A DNA stretch of 64,000 bases. Origin: Branchiostoma belcheri (Eukaryota > Chordata > Leptocardii > Amphioxiformes > Branchiostomatidae). The notes under the pieces are model-generated. The model saw only the letters and a program-made list of their open reading frames with translations. It made no database searches and was not told where the DNA came from. The translations under genes were made by a program, and so were the position numbers. The first letter of the stretch is position 1; the number at the start of each line of letters is the position of its first letter. The stretch spans positions 6,904 through 70,903 of the forward strand of contig NW_017804254.1 in NCBI RefSeq assembly GCF_001625305.1, written 5' to 3'. Of this stretch, positions 13,901-22,926 are shown in pieces.

Positions 13901-16900
13901 CTTCTTTGGGCCAAACATCTTCAGCCGTAGTGCAGAGCACCACAACTCCAGCTATTCTACAGGAAACTACTTCTGCCATGGCACAAGGAACCACAACCAC
14001 GCTGGGTGCGGTGCAAGAAACGAACACCCCACAAACGTTGACGATCGTCAGCCAGGGAACAAGCACGGCTGGCAAGTCAACTGCAACGCCTTCCGAGGCA
14101 CAGCCAACCACCTCACGCCAGGACACGACTACGTCTGCTGTGGCAAAAGGAACAACATCTACCACACTAAGGCCATCAACACAAAAGCCAACGACAAAAA
14201 GTAGCACTACTCAGACGCCTACGTCATCGACTTTGGAGCCAACACAAAATAGCACTACCCAGAGGCTGATGTCATCAACACTGAAGCCAACAACACAAAG
14301 TAGCAGTACCCAGGGGCTAACAACAGTACCCTTTCCAGTGACCACTGGTAAAGAAATTAAAAAATATATGTAAGGGAGTTTAAGAATATGTGTCAGTGGA
14401 TAATAAGCCTTCATGGCTAATTATAAAGAACATAGTACTAGAACCGAACAGTATACAAATACTTTTGTTTACAAAGAGTTTAAGAATATGTTTAAGAATA
14501 TGTCGCTACAAATACTATAGCCATCAAACTTGGCTTTGTGTTAATTGAATTATGATTTTTTTTCCAAAAAAGATGTCTCAATTGTCAAATGCCTGTGTCT
14601 TTTTACAGCCGTGACTAGTGCCGTGGCGATAGAAGTCCAGATCACCAGTCAGAATTTCACCCAGGAGCTCACCAACAGCAACACGGCTGAGTATCAGCAG
14701 CTGGCACAGGAGCTTATAGACTACGTGAGTTTTCCTTTATCAATTCATCCAATGTTATTATGTGATTTTAGGTATCGTCCTATATGTATACCCAAAAGTA
14801 GGGATGACATTGAGCAAATTTCTAGAAAGGAATCTCTCTTTGCATACTTATCGCATGAAACTGTTGCCTCTTTGTATACTTATTGCATGGAACTAACTGC
14901 TACGCTCATGTACATAAGATCCTCAAAAAGCTTTGCGTTTGGTTAATTTTTATATACTGTTGTAACGTTATGTAGGTGCCTCTGTAATCTCTTTGTATGG
15001 TAAAGATAGACAAGGTTAACAATTTTGTACCACGTTCAGTTGTCACAGCTCTATGCCGATGTTCCCGGCTTCCAAGGGATCGTGATCAATGGATTCAGGT
15101 ACTGTAGACCTTAACGACACATTATTGCTACACAAGAGAGCAAAAATAAAATCCTCGCAAAATTTTCTAAGGTTAGTAGATTGAAGTAAACTATTTGTTT
15201 TCTTTTTTTGCTAAATTGGTAACCGAAATACCGTGGTAAAGTTTAGTAGACAAAAATCGTATATGCATGTACGTACATGCATAGATTCATGTGTTCAAAA
15301 TCTCACCGAAGCCGCGCTTGGATGCTGCCTTGCCACCATAGGATCTGCTTGGAGATTAGACAATATGTACATGTACAGAAACATGTCCCGTTTTTAACTG
15401 AATAAGAAATCAAATCTTTTGATAGCTGTAAACTATTTGTTTGCAAAAATTGCATTAAAGATCATTAAAAAAAATCTGCTTTTATCGTGCAGAGAGGGCA
15501 GTGTCATTGCTGAGTTTGACGTCATCCTTGTGAGTCAGGAGGCCGTTAGTCCACAGGAGATCGGCAGTGTGTTACAGACGGCGGTAGAGAACACCGACAA
15601 CACGCTGGGTAACTTTGTGGTAGGACGACTCAGCCTAGCCGTGGAAGGTAGGCAATCCGTTCAAGGTGCCAACCTAGTGTTCAAGCAGATGTAGGGATCG
15701 GCTCAGTGTTACCCGTGTTTTTAGGAGGAACATGATGTGAAAATGATGAGTTGTAAGAACAGATATGTTGTAAGGATATATTGTTAGAACAGATATATTG
15801 TTAGAACAGATATATTGTAAGAATAGATGTGTTGTACGAACAGGTATGTTGTTAGAACAGATATATTGTAGGAACAGATATGTTGTAAGAATAGATGTGT
15901 TGTAAGAACACATATTTTGTAAGAATAGATGTGTTGTTAGAACAGATATGTTGTAAGATTAGATGTGTTGTAAGAACAGATATATTGTTAGAACAGATAG
16001 ATGTGTTGTAAGAACAGATGTATTGTTAGAACAGATATATTGTGTAAGAACAGATATATTGTAAGAATAGATGTGTTGTAAGAACAAAATTGTTGTAAGA
16101 ATAGATGTGTTGTAAGAACAGATATGTTGTAAGAATAGATGTGTTGTAAGAACAGATATATTGTTCGAACAGATATGTTGTAAGAAAAGATTTCTGCTTG
16201 GGACTAAGTTTAACTATTTTCTTTCTTGCAGGAAATTTTACCGAGATGTCGCCCTGTTCCAACCGCGAGGGTTGTGGAAATGGCATCAAGTGTACCAAGA
16301 TCGGTGACGAGTGCATGGCGTTCTGCCGAACCAATCCTGGGTACTGTTACAACGGCGCACAGTGTAGCGACTCAGCAAACGACCATCTCACTTGCCTGTG
16401 AGTAGGGACAGAGTTTGTTCCTTTTAGGGAGGATTATAGATATTCGTAAATATCAACTTTACAACCATATGTGACGATAATAAGACAGCTAATAAGCTAA
16501 GACCAATCTTTATTTTTCCTCCCAATTTTTGAAGGGTATATCACTTTTTAAATATACACTCGGGAAATCATTTTATGGATATATGCATGGCTATATAATA
16601 ATATTTTTCTCCCTAGATGCTCTTGGAACCTCTGGCGGTACTACAGTGGAGATAGGTGCCAAAATGTCGGTGAGTAAAACTTAAAGTCTTTCTTTTGAAA
16701 ATACGTCGTATGGTATTGGTGATATTTTATGTCCTGATCAACAGGCTTTATCTTTCTGCTAAACAGATTCGATCGACGCACATTCGCGTGTTTTGAACGC
16801 AAGATGTGTTTCACTTTACAATGTGAATATGGATACAATTAGCACAAGAGGATATTACGAACATCAGTCGAATGTATTATTACTGTATTATATATTAGAT

Positions 16901-19340
16901 ACCAGCATCATTCTCTACATCATTATCGGATCCTGTGCCGGAGGGCTTCTCATCATCCTCACCGCTGCGAGCTGGATCGCTATCATGGTCAAGAGGAGTA
17001 GGAACAAGAGCTTCCCACACAGGTTAGTATGGACGTCATTTTGATACTCTGAAACTCCCGCCATTGTACACCTACACATGCATAACGTTACATGGCCCCT
17101 AGGTGGCGCTGTTCATTCTTAGTCTGAGAGCCAATCTTGAGAGAATAGACGTAGTTCTGTACATGTTGTACATTTATACATGTACGTATGTATATGTACA
17201 TGTACGTATGTACATGTATACACCTCAACCAATCCTAGTAAGAATGAAACAGAAACACTTAACTCAGAGGAAATCAGTTTTTAATTCTTATGGTTTTATA
17301 ATCATTGAACAATTTATAGAAATCAGACAGTGTTCTTTGGTATATTAATTGATATGACTTATATATGTGTATACTCTGACCTTGTTCCAGCGTTGGCAAT
17401 ACCCCGGACCCAGGACGAGAAGGGTCCATACGGGGATACGGATATTCCAAGGACCCGTTCATGCGCTCTCTGGCCGAGATGCTCGAACAGAACGGACAAG
17501 ATGGCCATCAGGTACTTACAGCTGCTGCTCTGAAGTGATGACATGGTTATAGACATGAGCCACACATGATAGAGACTTGGCCCAAGGATGGATATATGCC
17601 TATCTGCCTACTTGCTCAGGCCAGGAACTGGCCCCTTGCTACCCCTCGTATATGGTTCCTCCAGGCAGTTCTATCCAGGGCCATAGCCTCAGCTTCCCTT
17701 AGAGTGAGCCCTGTGTCTGTCTGTATCTGGTCTTTCCACCTCTTGGTTTTTTTTAACTCCTAGTGGTATGCCTTGTGAACTACGTGTTTGCTGGTCTTCT
17801 CATCAGGATGGATACGTATATACTTCTCAACACTTATATATACTCAACACTACCATCATTCCATACTCAACAATATACTAAGGAAACGTGGGCAGGGGGG
17901 TGGAGGAAGAGAAGAAAAGTTGAGATAAATGCTGTTGAAACTGTGCATGTGCAATCATTATATCCAGCATCAATTTACATCACAGTTACGAATGTGAAAC
18001 TCAATATCTTAAAGTCGTTTTACAAAACAATATCTTTTTTTCTGAATAACCCGATGGCAACGTCTTTTAAAATTTTTAACTCTTGCAGGTTTGGAATAAG
18101 CAAGTTGGGAACACAAACGAGAGTTTTCTGTACCAGCCGGAAGATCAGCGGGCAGACCCAGAGGAAGACAGGAGAATCAAAGAGAATGAGCAGAACTTGT
18201 TATCAAAGGTGGGATCTGTGTTAATGTCAACTAAACAGCTTGTTAACGTTTTACCGAGCAGTCCGATAGCACTGAGAGGCGAGGCACAGACGGGGTGCAC
18301 CACTAGTAGCCGGCTACCAGGCTGTGGGAAACGGCTGGAGTGTGAGTGTGGATGCCGCAAACTGTACTCTCTAGCGGACTCTTGAAGTCCCCCGGCATGT
18401 TATCTCTCTCTTGTTGACCAATTTTCCGAGTGACTCTTTCCAGCCGCCTCCCGAAGCCTGGTAGAGGCTACACCACGTGTACCAGTTATAAACGGAACTC
18501 TCCTACCGCTGCCAGCTGTCCATTTATAATTATGACCACATGATAGCAGCCATGAAATGCTCGTTAACAGTCAACCAGCAGGCTAGATTTTTTTATGATG
18601 AATTTTATTCATAACGATATGATGACAAAGAAGACTTAGTATATATAGCGACAGATAGACATCAACTAAATGACACTGCACGCTAAAATTCCGAGCAGAA
18701 TTCAGAGACTTTGATTCCAGAACTCACGTCCGTTTCTTTTCAGATTAGAATCTATGATGCACAGGTGCATGACGGGATGCAGACCGTGTCCTCGGGTACG
18801 TTTTTTTTCACCACTTCCAAGGCCTAAACTTGTTTTGTTTGTTTGTTTTTATTTATTTAACCAGGGGGATACATATCGCCCGTGGGGCGCTTTTCAATGA
18901 GCCCTGGGCCTGGGGGAAGACCCCAAACAAAAACATCAAACTCAAACTAATACAAACTTGTTTACTATTATAAGAATAGAATATGAACGATTTAATATAA
19001 ACATAATTTATACTAATATGTTGAAAAAAAAAGATATTTGATGAAGATGAACACAATGTTATAAACATGAAGATTTTTAAATCTGCTCTGTTTTTTTTTA
19101 ATTCCAACATTTCATGCGCGCGTCGATGTCATTCATATAATGAAATCAACATGGCCTAACCTTCATCTAGACCTAGCATCAAGCAGCATGTTTTAAAACA
19201 CGTTTTACGTTTTCTGTTCAGCTGGGAGTCAGGACATCACTATACACTTCCCAGCAAGGCCCTCCCGACCGAGGGACGACACAAGGTTCTCACGTCTGCA
19301 CACATACAACCCAAGGTTTCTGGAGGACGTTCACCTTTAA
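1869..19340 (+). CDS. Transmembrane SEA-EGF-FN2(x19) mucin/proteoglycan, whole gene
   Basis: Twenty proposed exons with GT-AG ends and matching phases sum to 7,536 bases (2,511 residues plus stop). Domain order: signal peptide, short Cys segment, SEA, EGF, 19 FN2 modules, Thr/Ser-rich region, SEA, EGF, one membrane helix, cytoplasmic tail. SEA plus EGF next to a single membrane helix is the layout of membrane mucins such as MUC3, MUC13 and MUC17. FN2 modules in other proteins bind collagen or gelatin, or choline phospholipids. I infer a cell-surface, heavily glycosylated adhesive or protective protein. I do not recognise an orthologue, so I give no symbol. A possible polyA signal AATAAA lies at 19696-19701. 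The join of exon 1 to the exon at 5074 across a 3.1-kb intron rests on phase only and is the weakest step. The parts are described in separate entries. Confidence 0.8.
1948..5073 (+). other. Long first intron of the mucin-like gene
   Basis: No convincing exon found. It holds a foldback repeat (about 3063-3195), a short duplicated motif near 3265-3310, a tRNA-derived SINE on the minus strand (about 3565-3790) and a duplicated GTCCGCTAGGGTACA motif near 4188-4240. An exon-like piece starting at 2198 has a good acceptor but no donor in the right phase. Confidence 0.45.
3565..3790 (-). mobile_element. tRNA-derived SINE, minus strand
   Basis: Read on the minus strand, the piece contains GTGGCGTAACAGC and a perfect pol III B box GGTTCGAATCC (plus strand 3705-3715), then a segment resembling the GGGAAAGGCACTTTACAC block of the SINE near 44080. 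I do not call it a tRNA gene because the arms do not pair into a cloverleaf. Confidence 0.6.
5074..6988 (+). CDS. Mucin-like gene: Cys segment and first SEA domain (4 exons)
   Basis: Exons 5074-5184, 5499-5626, 6245-6303 and 6828-6988. The first encodes a short segment with two cysteines and no family I know. The other three encode a SEA domain: a first helix region (VPITVRLLGDFMEDL), a middle part (MFKDVQSFVGVEIQHF) and a strand part (AGSIVVEFDIII). SEA domains self-cleave between G and S in a GSVVV-like motif, and GSIVV fits. The donor at 5627 (GTCAGC) is weak. It is chosen because it gives the same exon layout as the second SEA domain, including an identical 59-base middle exon. Confidence 0.75.
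5700..6220 (-). mobile_element. LINE 3' fragment (C-terminal zinc-knuckle-like region)
   Basis: On the minus strand an open frame of about 95 codons contains LEQRICQFCNSNKEEDESHF followed by VIDCSLYSNERNDLF. This CxxC, EDExHF, C, Y, R layout is typical of the end of the reverse transcriptase ORF in several LINE clades of marine invertebrates. No reverse transcriptase core is present, so it is a truncated copy. It lies in the intron between the first and second exons of SEA domain 1. Confidence 0.7.
7055..7290. repeat. Dispersed repeat copy
   Basis: Intron sequence containing ACATCTAACTCTAAACATTG and further words that recur in diverged form at about 33815-33890 (ACATCTAACTCTAGGCGCTG). The family is unknown to me. 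It may be part of a larger element. Confidence 0.4.
7358..7929 (+). CDS. Mucin-like gene: first EGF-like domain (2 exons)
   Basis: Exons 7358-7511 and 7877-7929. The first carries six or more cysteines, including CDCGQLNC and CFNGGTC, and the second closes the module with NGERCEKE. This follows SEA directly, as in membrane mucins. The second exon is 53 bases, the same as the matching exon of the C-terminal EGF (16617-16669). All junctions keep frame, and the last one leaves phase 1 into the FN2 exon. Confidence 0.75.
8087..11836 (+). CDS. Single exon with 19 fibronectin type II modules
   Basis: The exon begins after the acceptor at 8085-8086 and ends at a GTAAAT donor. A TTG earlier in the same frame is not a start. 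After about 100 Ser/Thr-rich residues come 19 modules of about 39 residues with pattern CxFPFxYxG, then C, then PWCAWD, then GRWSxC. Each has the four cysteines expected of FN2, normally paired 1-3 and 2-4. In place of the vertebrate WCATT they have mostly WCAWD. Linkers are acidic and rich in SGSG, ESSGED and SGTGSGED motifs. Modules 5 and 12 share an upstream DAWLWD header and WCSVD, and modules 6-8 and 9-11 resemble one another as triplets, so the array grew by block duplication. No intron separates the modules, unlike vertebrate FN2 genes, where each module tends to have its own exon. Confidence 0.92.
12087..14347 (+). CDS. Mucin-like gene: Thr/Ser-rich region (2 exons)
   Basis: Exons 12087-12155 and 12461-14347, both phase 1 in and out, joined to the FN2 exon. 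The large exon encodes 629 residues dominated by Thr, Ser, Val, Pro and Gln, with no cysteine that I can see: a mucin PTS domain expected to be densely O-glycosylated. From about 13260 to 13870 it is built from imperfect 48-base units encoding 16 residues of the type VQGTTTSVGQTTSSVP. The end is richer in TTQxP segments. Antisense open frames here are shadows of the repeat. Confidence 0.88.
14609..15647 (+). CDS. Mucin-like gene: second SEA domain (3 exons)
   Basis: Exons 14609-14724, 15040-15098 and 15493-15647. They encode AIEVQITSQNFTQEL, then LYADVPGFQGIVINGF, then EGSVIAEFDVIL, closely matching the first SEA domain. The middle exon is again 59 bases, with phases 0 in and 2 out. The G-S pair of EGSVIAEF lies at the expected self-cleavage position. 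This copy sits just outside the membrane, as in MUC1-type mucins. Confidence 0.85.
15745..16190 (+). repeat. Intronic minisatellite, about 18-bp AT-rich units
   Basis: Many degenerate copies of GTAAGAACAGATATGTT and variants lie between the second SEA and second EGF exons. The minus-strand reading frames through it are repeat artefacts. Most units begin with GTAAGA, which resembles a splice donor, but there is no exon upstream within the array. Confidence 0.9.
16232..17022 (+). CDS. Mucin-like gene: second EGF and transmembrane exons
   Basis: Exons 16232-16397 and 16617-16669 encode an EGF-like module (CSNREGCGNGIKC, CYNGAQC, YYSGDRCQNV). Exon 16899-17022 encodes about 25 hydrophobic residues (IILYIIIGSCAGGLLIILT) followed by basic VKRSRNK, a single-pass helix with a stop-transfer signal and the C-terminus inside. 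Phases are 1, 2, 1, 2 and keep frame. Confidence 0.85.
17391..19340 (+). CDS. Mucin-like gene: cytoplasmic tail (4 exons)
   Basis: Exons 17391-17511, 18089-18208, 18744-18795 and 19222-19340, ending at TAA 19338-19340. The tail is about 150 residues, charged, with acidic stretches (EDQRADPEEDRRIKENEQN) and two tyrosines in IRIYDAQ and LHTYNPRF. I recognise no signalling domain. The NPRF near the end is not a clean NPxY motif. Confidence 0.78.
18835..19165. repeat. Composite repeat in the last introns of the mucin-like gene
   Basis: This has a TTTATTTAACCAGGGGG segment, like the 3' end of some LINEs, followed by A/T-rich sequence and then (19113-19160) a copy of a GATGTCAT-containing terminal motif also found near 6748, 22733 and 34795. 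Confidence 0.4.
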
Positions 19341-20419
19341 CCTACCTACATCCTGACTACTACCAGAATGTACTGTGCCGTACTGTATTGTGCATAGCAT
19401 TTTTGGCAGAACATCTCTCGTGTAAGGTCGTATTTGCGTATTTAAGGATCATCCTGTGTATATAAAATGTTTTGACGGAAAAGATATCGTCTGCAACGGG
19501 CAAAATTCTGATGCAACGTTGACCAAAAATCAAACGAAAATTCAGTTTTGCAAAGGCGCATTACGTTCTGTCGACGTGCTATATGCGCCTCTACTACCGT
19601 CTATATTTAAGATCTGAGGGACTAACAACAAATGGTAAACCAATTAAGCAATGTATTTCATTTCTTACTATGACTGTATATTGTTGCGCTCGTAAAATAA
19701 ATTGTAAGGTATCACATGCTTAAAATGTAAAATTAGTGTTTTGATGTAAGAAACTACTATAACAGTATCTTGTGAAATCAAATAACAGATATATGGAGAA
19801 AGCTTAAATCTTTATGTTTCTTTTCCTACCATAAACAGCTATTAATACTACTTACTACTATTACCTAATAATGATTTAACATAATGATGATGTTTATCTC
19901 TGCACTAAAATACAAGGGACCCAAGTTGACGTACAATTGTGAGTCAGTCTGGTAGTTGATCCAGTTTTCTATATTAGTACTACTTCTACTGTCAGTCAGT
20001 CTCAAAAGACTATATTAGGACATTTGAATGACTTAAAGGTTGGACATTTTTCATTCATTTTTTAGATGATGTACCATATATTATGTTGAATTCGTTTCAA
20101 AATCATTGTTTTTTTCGATTACTTTGGAGTCAATAGGCGTGCAGTTTTTATTGCAATTACTACACAATTCAGCCCCATAGGCTGCTATGTTTTACAAGTA
20201 AACCATTCATTGATATAGTGACCATTTTTATATGATGTTCTCGTGATATATGAAGCGAAATATTAAACAAATGTAGCCTTGTATTTTGTATCCGTCATAT
20301 AACTATCTGAACGTCTGAAGCATAATTAAGACACTCTTGGCACCATGATATCAAATTTAAAAATAGGAATGCAGCATATCCTTTGTCATCACGATAATAT
20401 AAAAACCCGTAGTCGTGAC
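19341..20419. other. Convergent intergenic region
   Basis: This is the 3' flank of the mucin-like gene (AATAAA at 19696-19701) and of the acyl-CoA synthetase on the opposite strand. At 19555-19595 a short piece (ACGTTCTGTCGACGTG) is related to the hairpin repeat at 40366-40488. I see no gene. Confidence 0.5.
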
Positions 20420-22926
20420 TTATTTCTGCAGAGCCAGCTTCTCTATGGCGACATCTCTCAGCTTCTTCCGGTCGACCTGTTTCCAGAAAGTGTATTTTTC
20501 ACGTTAATCTCGGTGATTATTAAACCTTTTAAAGGCATCCAGTGCAGTTTTTAGGGCTTGGAAACCTGCTTCTTTAAAAGTCAATATTCTAGTCACTTAT
20601 CTACGTACTGAGTTGAAATCATACTATCCCAATGAAGAAAAACTATCCAAAATTCTGACGGAAAATGGTTACTGGAAGGGCCCTGGGCTGATTTTTAGGG
20701 TACCATCCATGAACTAAAGGACTCATCTTGGGGCTTGTTTCTGCAGTTTTAAATACTCAAAGTATGAAATACTGATTGAAATTTGCATATGTGTCAGTAT
20801 GTGTCCATATCATAAAGATTGTCTTATTCAGAATATTTCAATGTTTTCCACGCAATGGATGCCTTCAAAGCAACATAGTTTAACCAAAAGACGATTCGTG
20901 AAAATGATGTAACAAGAAGATACCTTTTGTCCACTTGAGGTCAGAGGAAAACTATCCATGAAGATGACGTATTCGGGGCAAAAATCATCCACCAGCTGTA
21001 ATGATAGAATGTTTATCGTTACATCCTCTGTATAAATATTAATATATAAATGCATATCATAAGCACATGAGACGGTTTTGCAATAATGAGGCTCATGCAA
21101 TGATATAGTCCTTTGGTAACAAATTGCGGAAAAGTTTTAGAATTACAACATCTATTTTTAACGAAGTACGATAGCGTACATATTTAGACACATCCTGCCA
21201 TTTGTAGGCTTCTACTAAACTAGCACAGTATTATGTGGAATGAAAAGCAGCAATTTTAATGTTAAGCTACATCGATATCATTATCTCTACTTTCAGTCTA
21301 TGGGATCATTCAACATGTCAGGATATCTGTACTTACCCCGTGGATTTCTGAGAACTCCCTCATCTCTTGTAGATTTGACGTTTGATCTTTCTTTAGTCTA
21401 AAGCAATAAAAAAATTATCTGGCCATTAGTTAAAGGTAGACAGTTAAAATGCTATTTTCGATCACATGGAGGCACTCCTGGCATGATATGGCATTAAGTT
21501 TGCAATAGCATAAATCATATATTTTACATCGGAGATTGCATACCCCCTTAAAAATATTTACGGATACACACAGGCGCTCGCTCGCACACGGCACACACCC
21601 CCCACCCCCACCACACACACACACAGACACGCTTGGTTACAAGTTGAATGTGATCATGAAATGACAAAGAAAAGATTTTTTTTCCTTTGACAAAAGGACA
21701 AAGACAAAGAGTGCAAGCACATACTGTCATATGTACAACAAATTTCAAAACATATATTGTAAATTTGGCACATGTCGCTTCAAACGTAGTCACATAGTGT
21801 GTATGTACCTTTCTCAGTGTCTGTGATAGGACTAAGTTTTAGTAACCTGCTAGAGTTGCCCACTGTGTTCTGTAAGGTTCTATGTTGCTCAATAAAAAAC
21901 TTAGTGACTTACATGATACAGGCACAGATCTCTTCCACAGAGGCAGGGTCTGGTACACCAACCACCTGAGACAGAACGCGGATATCAAAGATCTCTGTCG
22001 TACGGTGGCCCACAAGACGAGGCAGGTGTTCGCGCAGATGACGCAGGTGTGTACTTGTGGGCCACCGTACTGTCGTAGTTTGTACAGTTGTCAAATTCAC
22101 AATATCTACAAAATTCATTGAATATTTTAATAGTTCTAACCATCTACACAGAGATGATATGAAAATGTGATTACCTTTACATCGAAGACTTTGGGATGCG
22201 TCAGTAAGACTTGCTCGACCATCGTGGGATGAACATTTGTTGAGTCCTTTATGATGAATTGCTAGAAAGGATTTTTAAATCAGATAATGATTTAAAGTGA
22301 AATGTGACCCAGACTTTAGGCCACAACAAGTAAATTTTATGGATGACGTCCTTTGGAGACCCTAAATCTAATGCGAGAGGGCGAAAAAAAAACAAGAAGG
22401 GCCCTGAAAAACAAGATGCCTAGATTAGAAATATACTAAGAGACGACAAATGTTAGGACACAAATTGAATGAGGTGACACAGTGTAACAAGCAAGAAGTC
22501 TTTTATTCATCATCAAAACAGCAATAAATCAGGTGGAACAGCAGTTACCGTCCTGTCCTGTTTATTTCATTACATTTCTGCAAAAAAAAGCAGGTGCTCT
22601 TTACCCATTTCGCGTTACGGGTTTCATGTCAATCTAATGATTTGCGGCACTGTCGTGACTCTTTGGTCATAGTTACAGGAAGCGGAATTTCTTGGTTTTT
22701 TTCTAGGAACAGGCCAAAATCAATGCGCGCGCGGACGTCATCCATAGAATTTACTTGGTGTGGCCTTATCTAAAAATAAAATTATGTTGTGTCAAACATA
22801 ATTGAGATGATGGAGAAAAAAAATTCCGGCTGGCTAGAACAGTGACACAGAGCATGATTACAGTCACTTACTTCCTTCCTGCCGGTGATCTTCAGCAAGC
22901 CATTTTCTTCAAGAATCCCAATGTCA
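20420..22926 (-). CDS. Acyl-CoA synthetase: exons 13-18 (C-terminal lid)
   Basis: Exons 22926-22872, 22261-22175, 21965-21913, 21397-21337, 20995-20924 and 20476-20420, with the stop at 20420-20422. They encode [53 protein letters not shown], a linker, then [16 protein letters not shown] and [18 protein letters not shown]. The hinge motif that is usually GRxKDxIxxGGxNIxPxEIE here lacks the glycine pair (KDSTNVHP). The usual catalytic GK near the C-terminus reads GQK across the last intron. Both changes could alter or abolish the adenylation step. Confidence 0.8.

Noticed and set aside
15745-16190. CRISPR-like array
   Set aside because: Units are contiguous and degenerate with no spacers, and the genome is animal. 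It is an ordinary minisatellite.
15674-16334. Minus-strand frames rich in YLFLQYICS
   Set aside because: Artefact of the AT-rich 18-bp repeat array.
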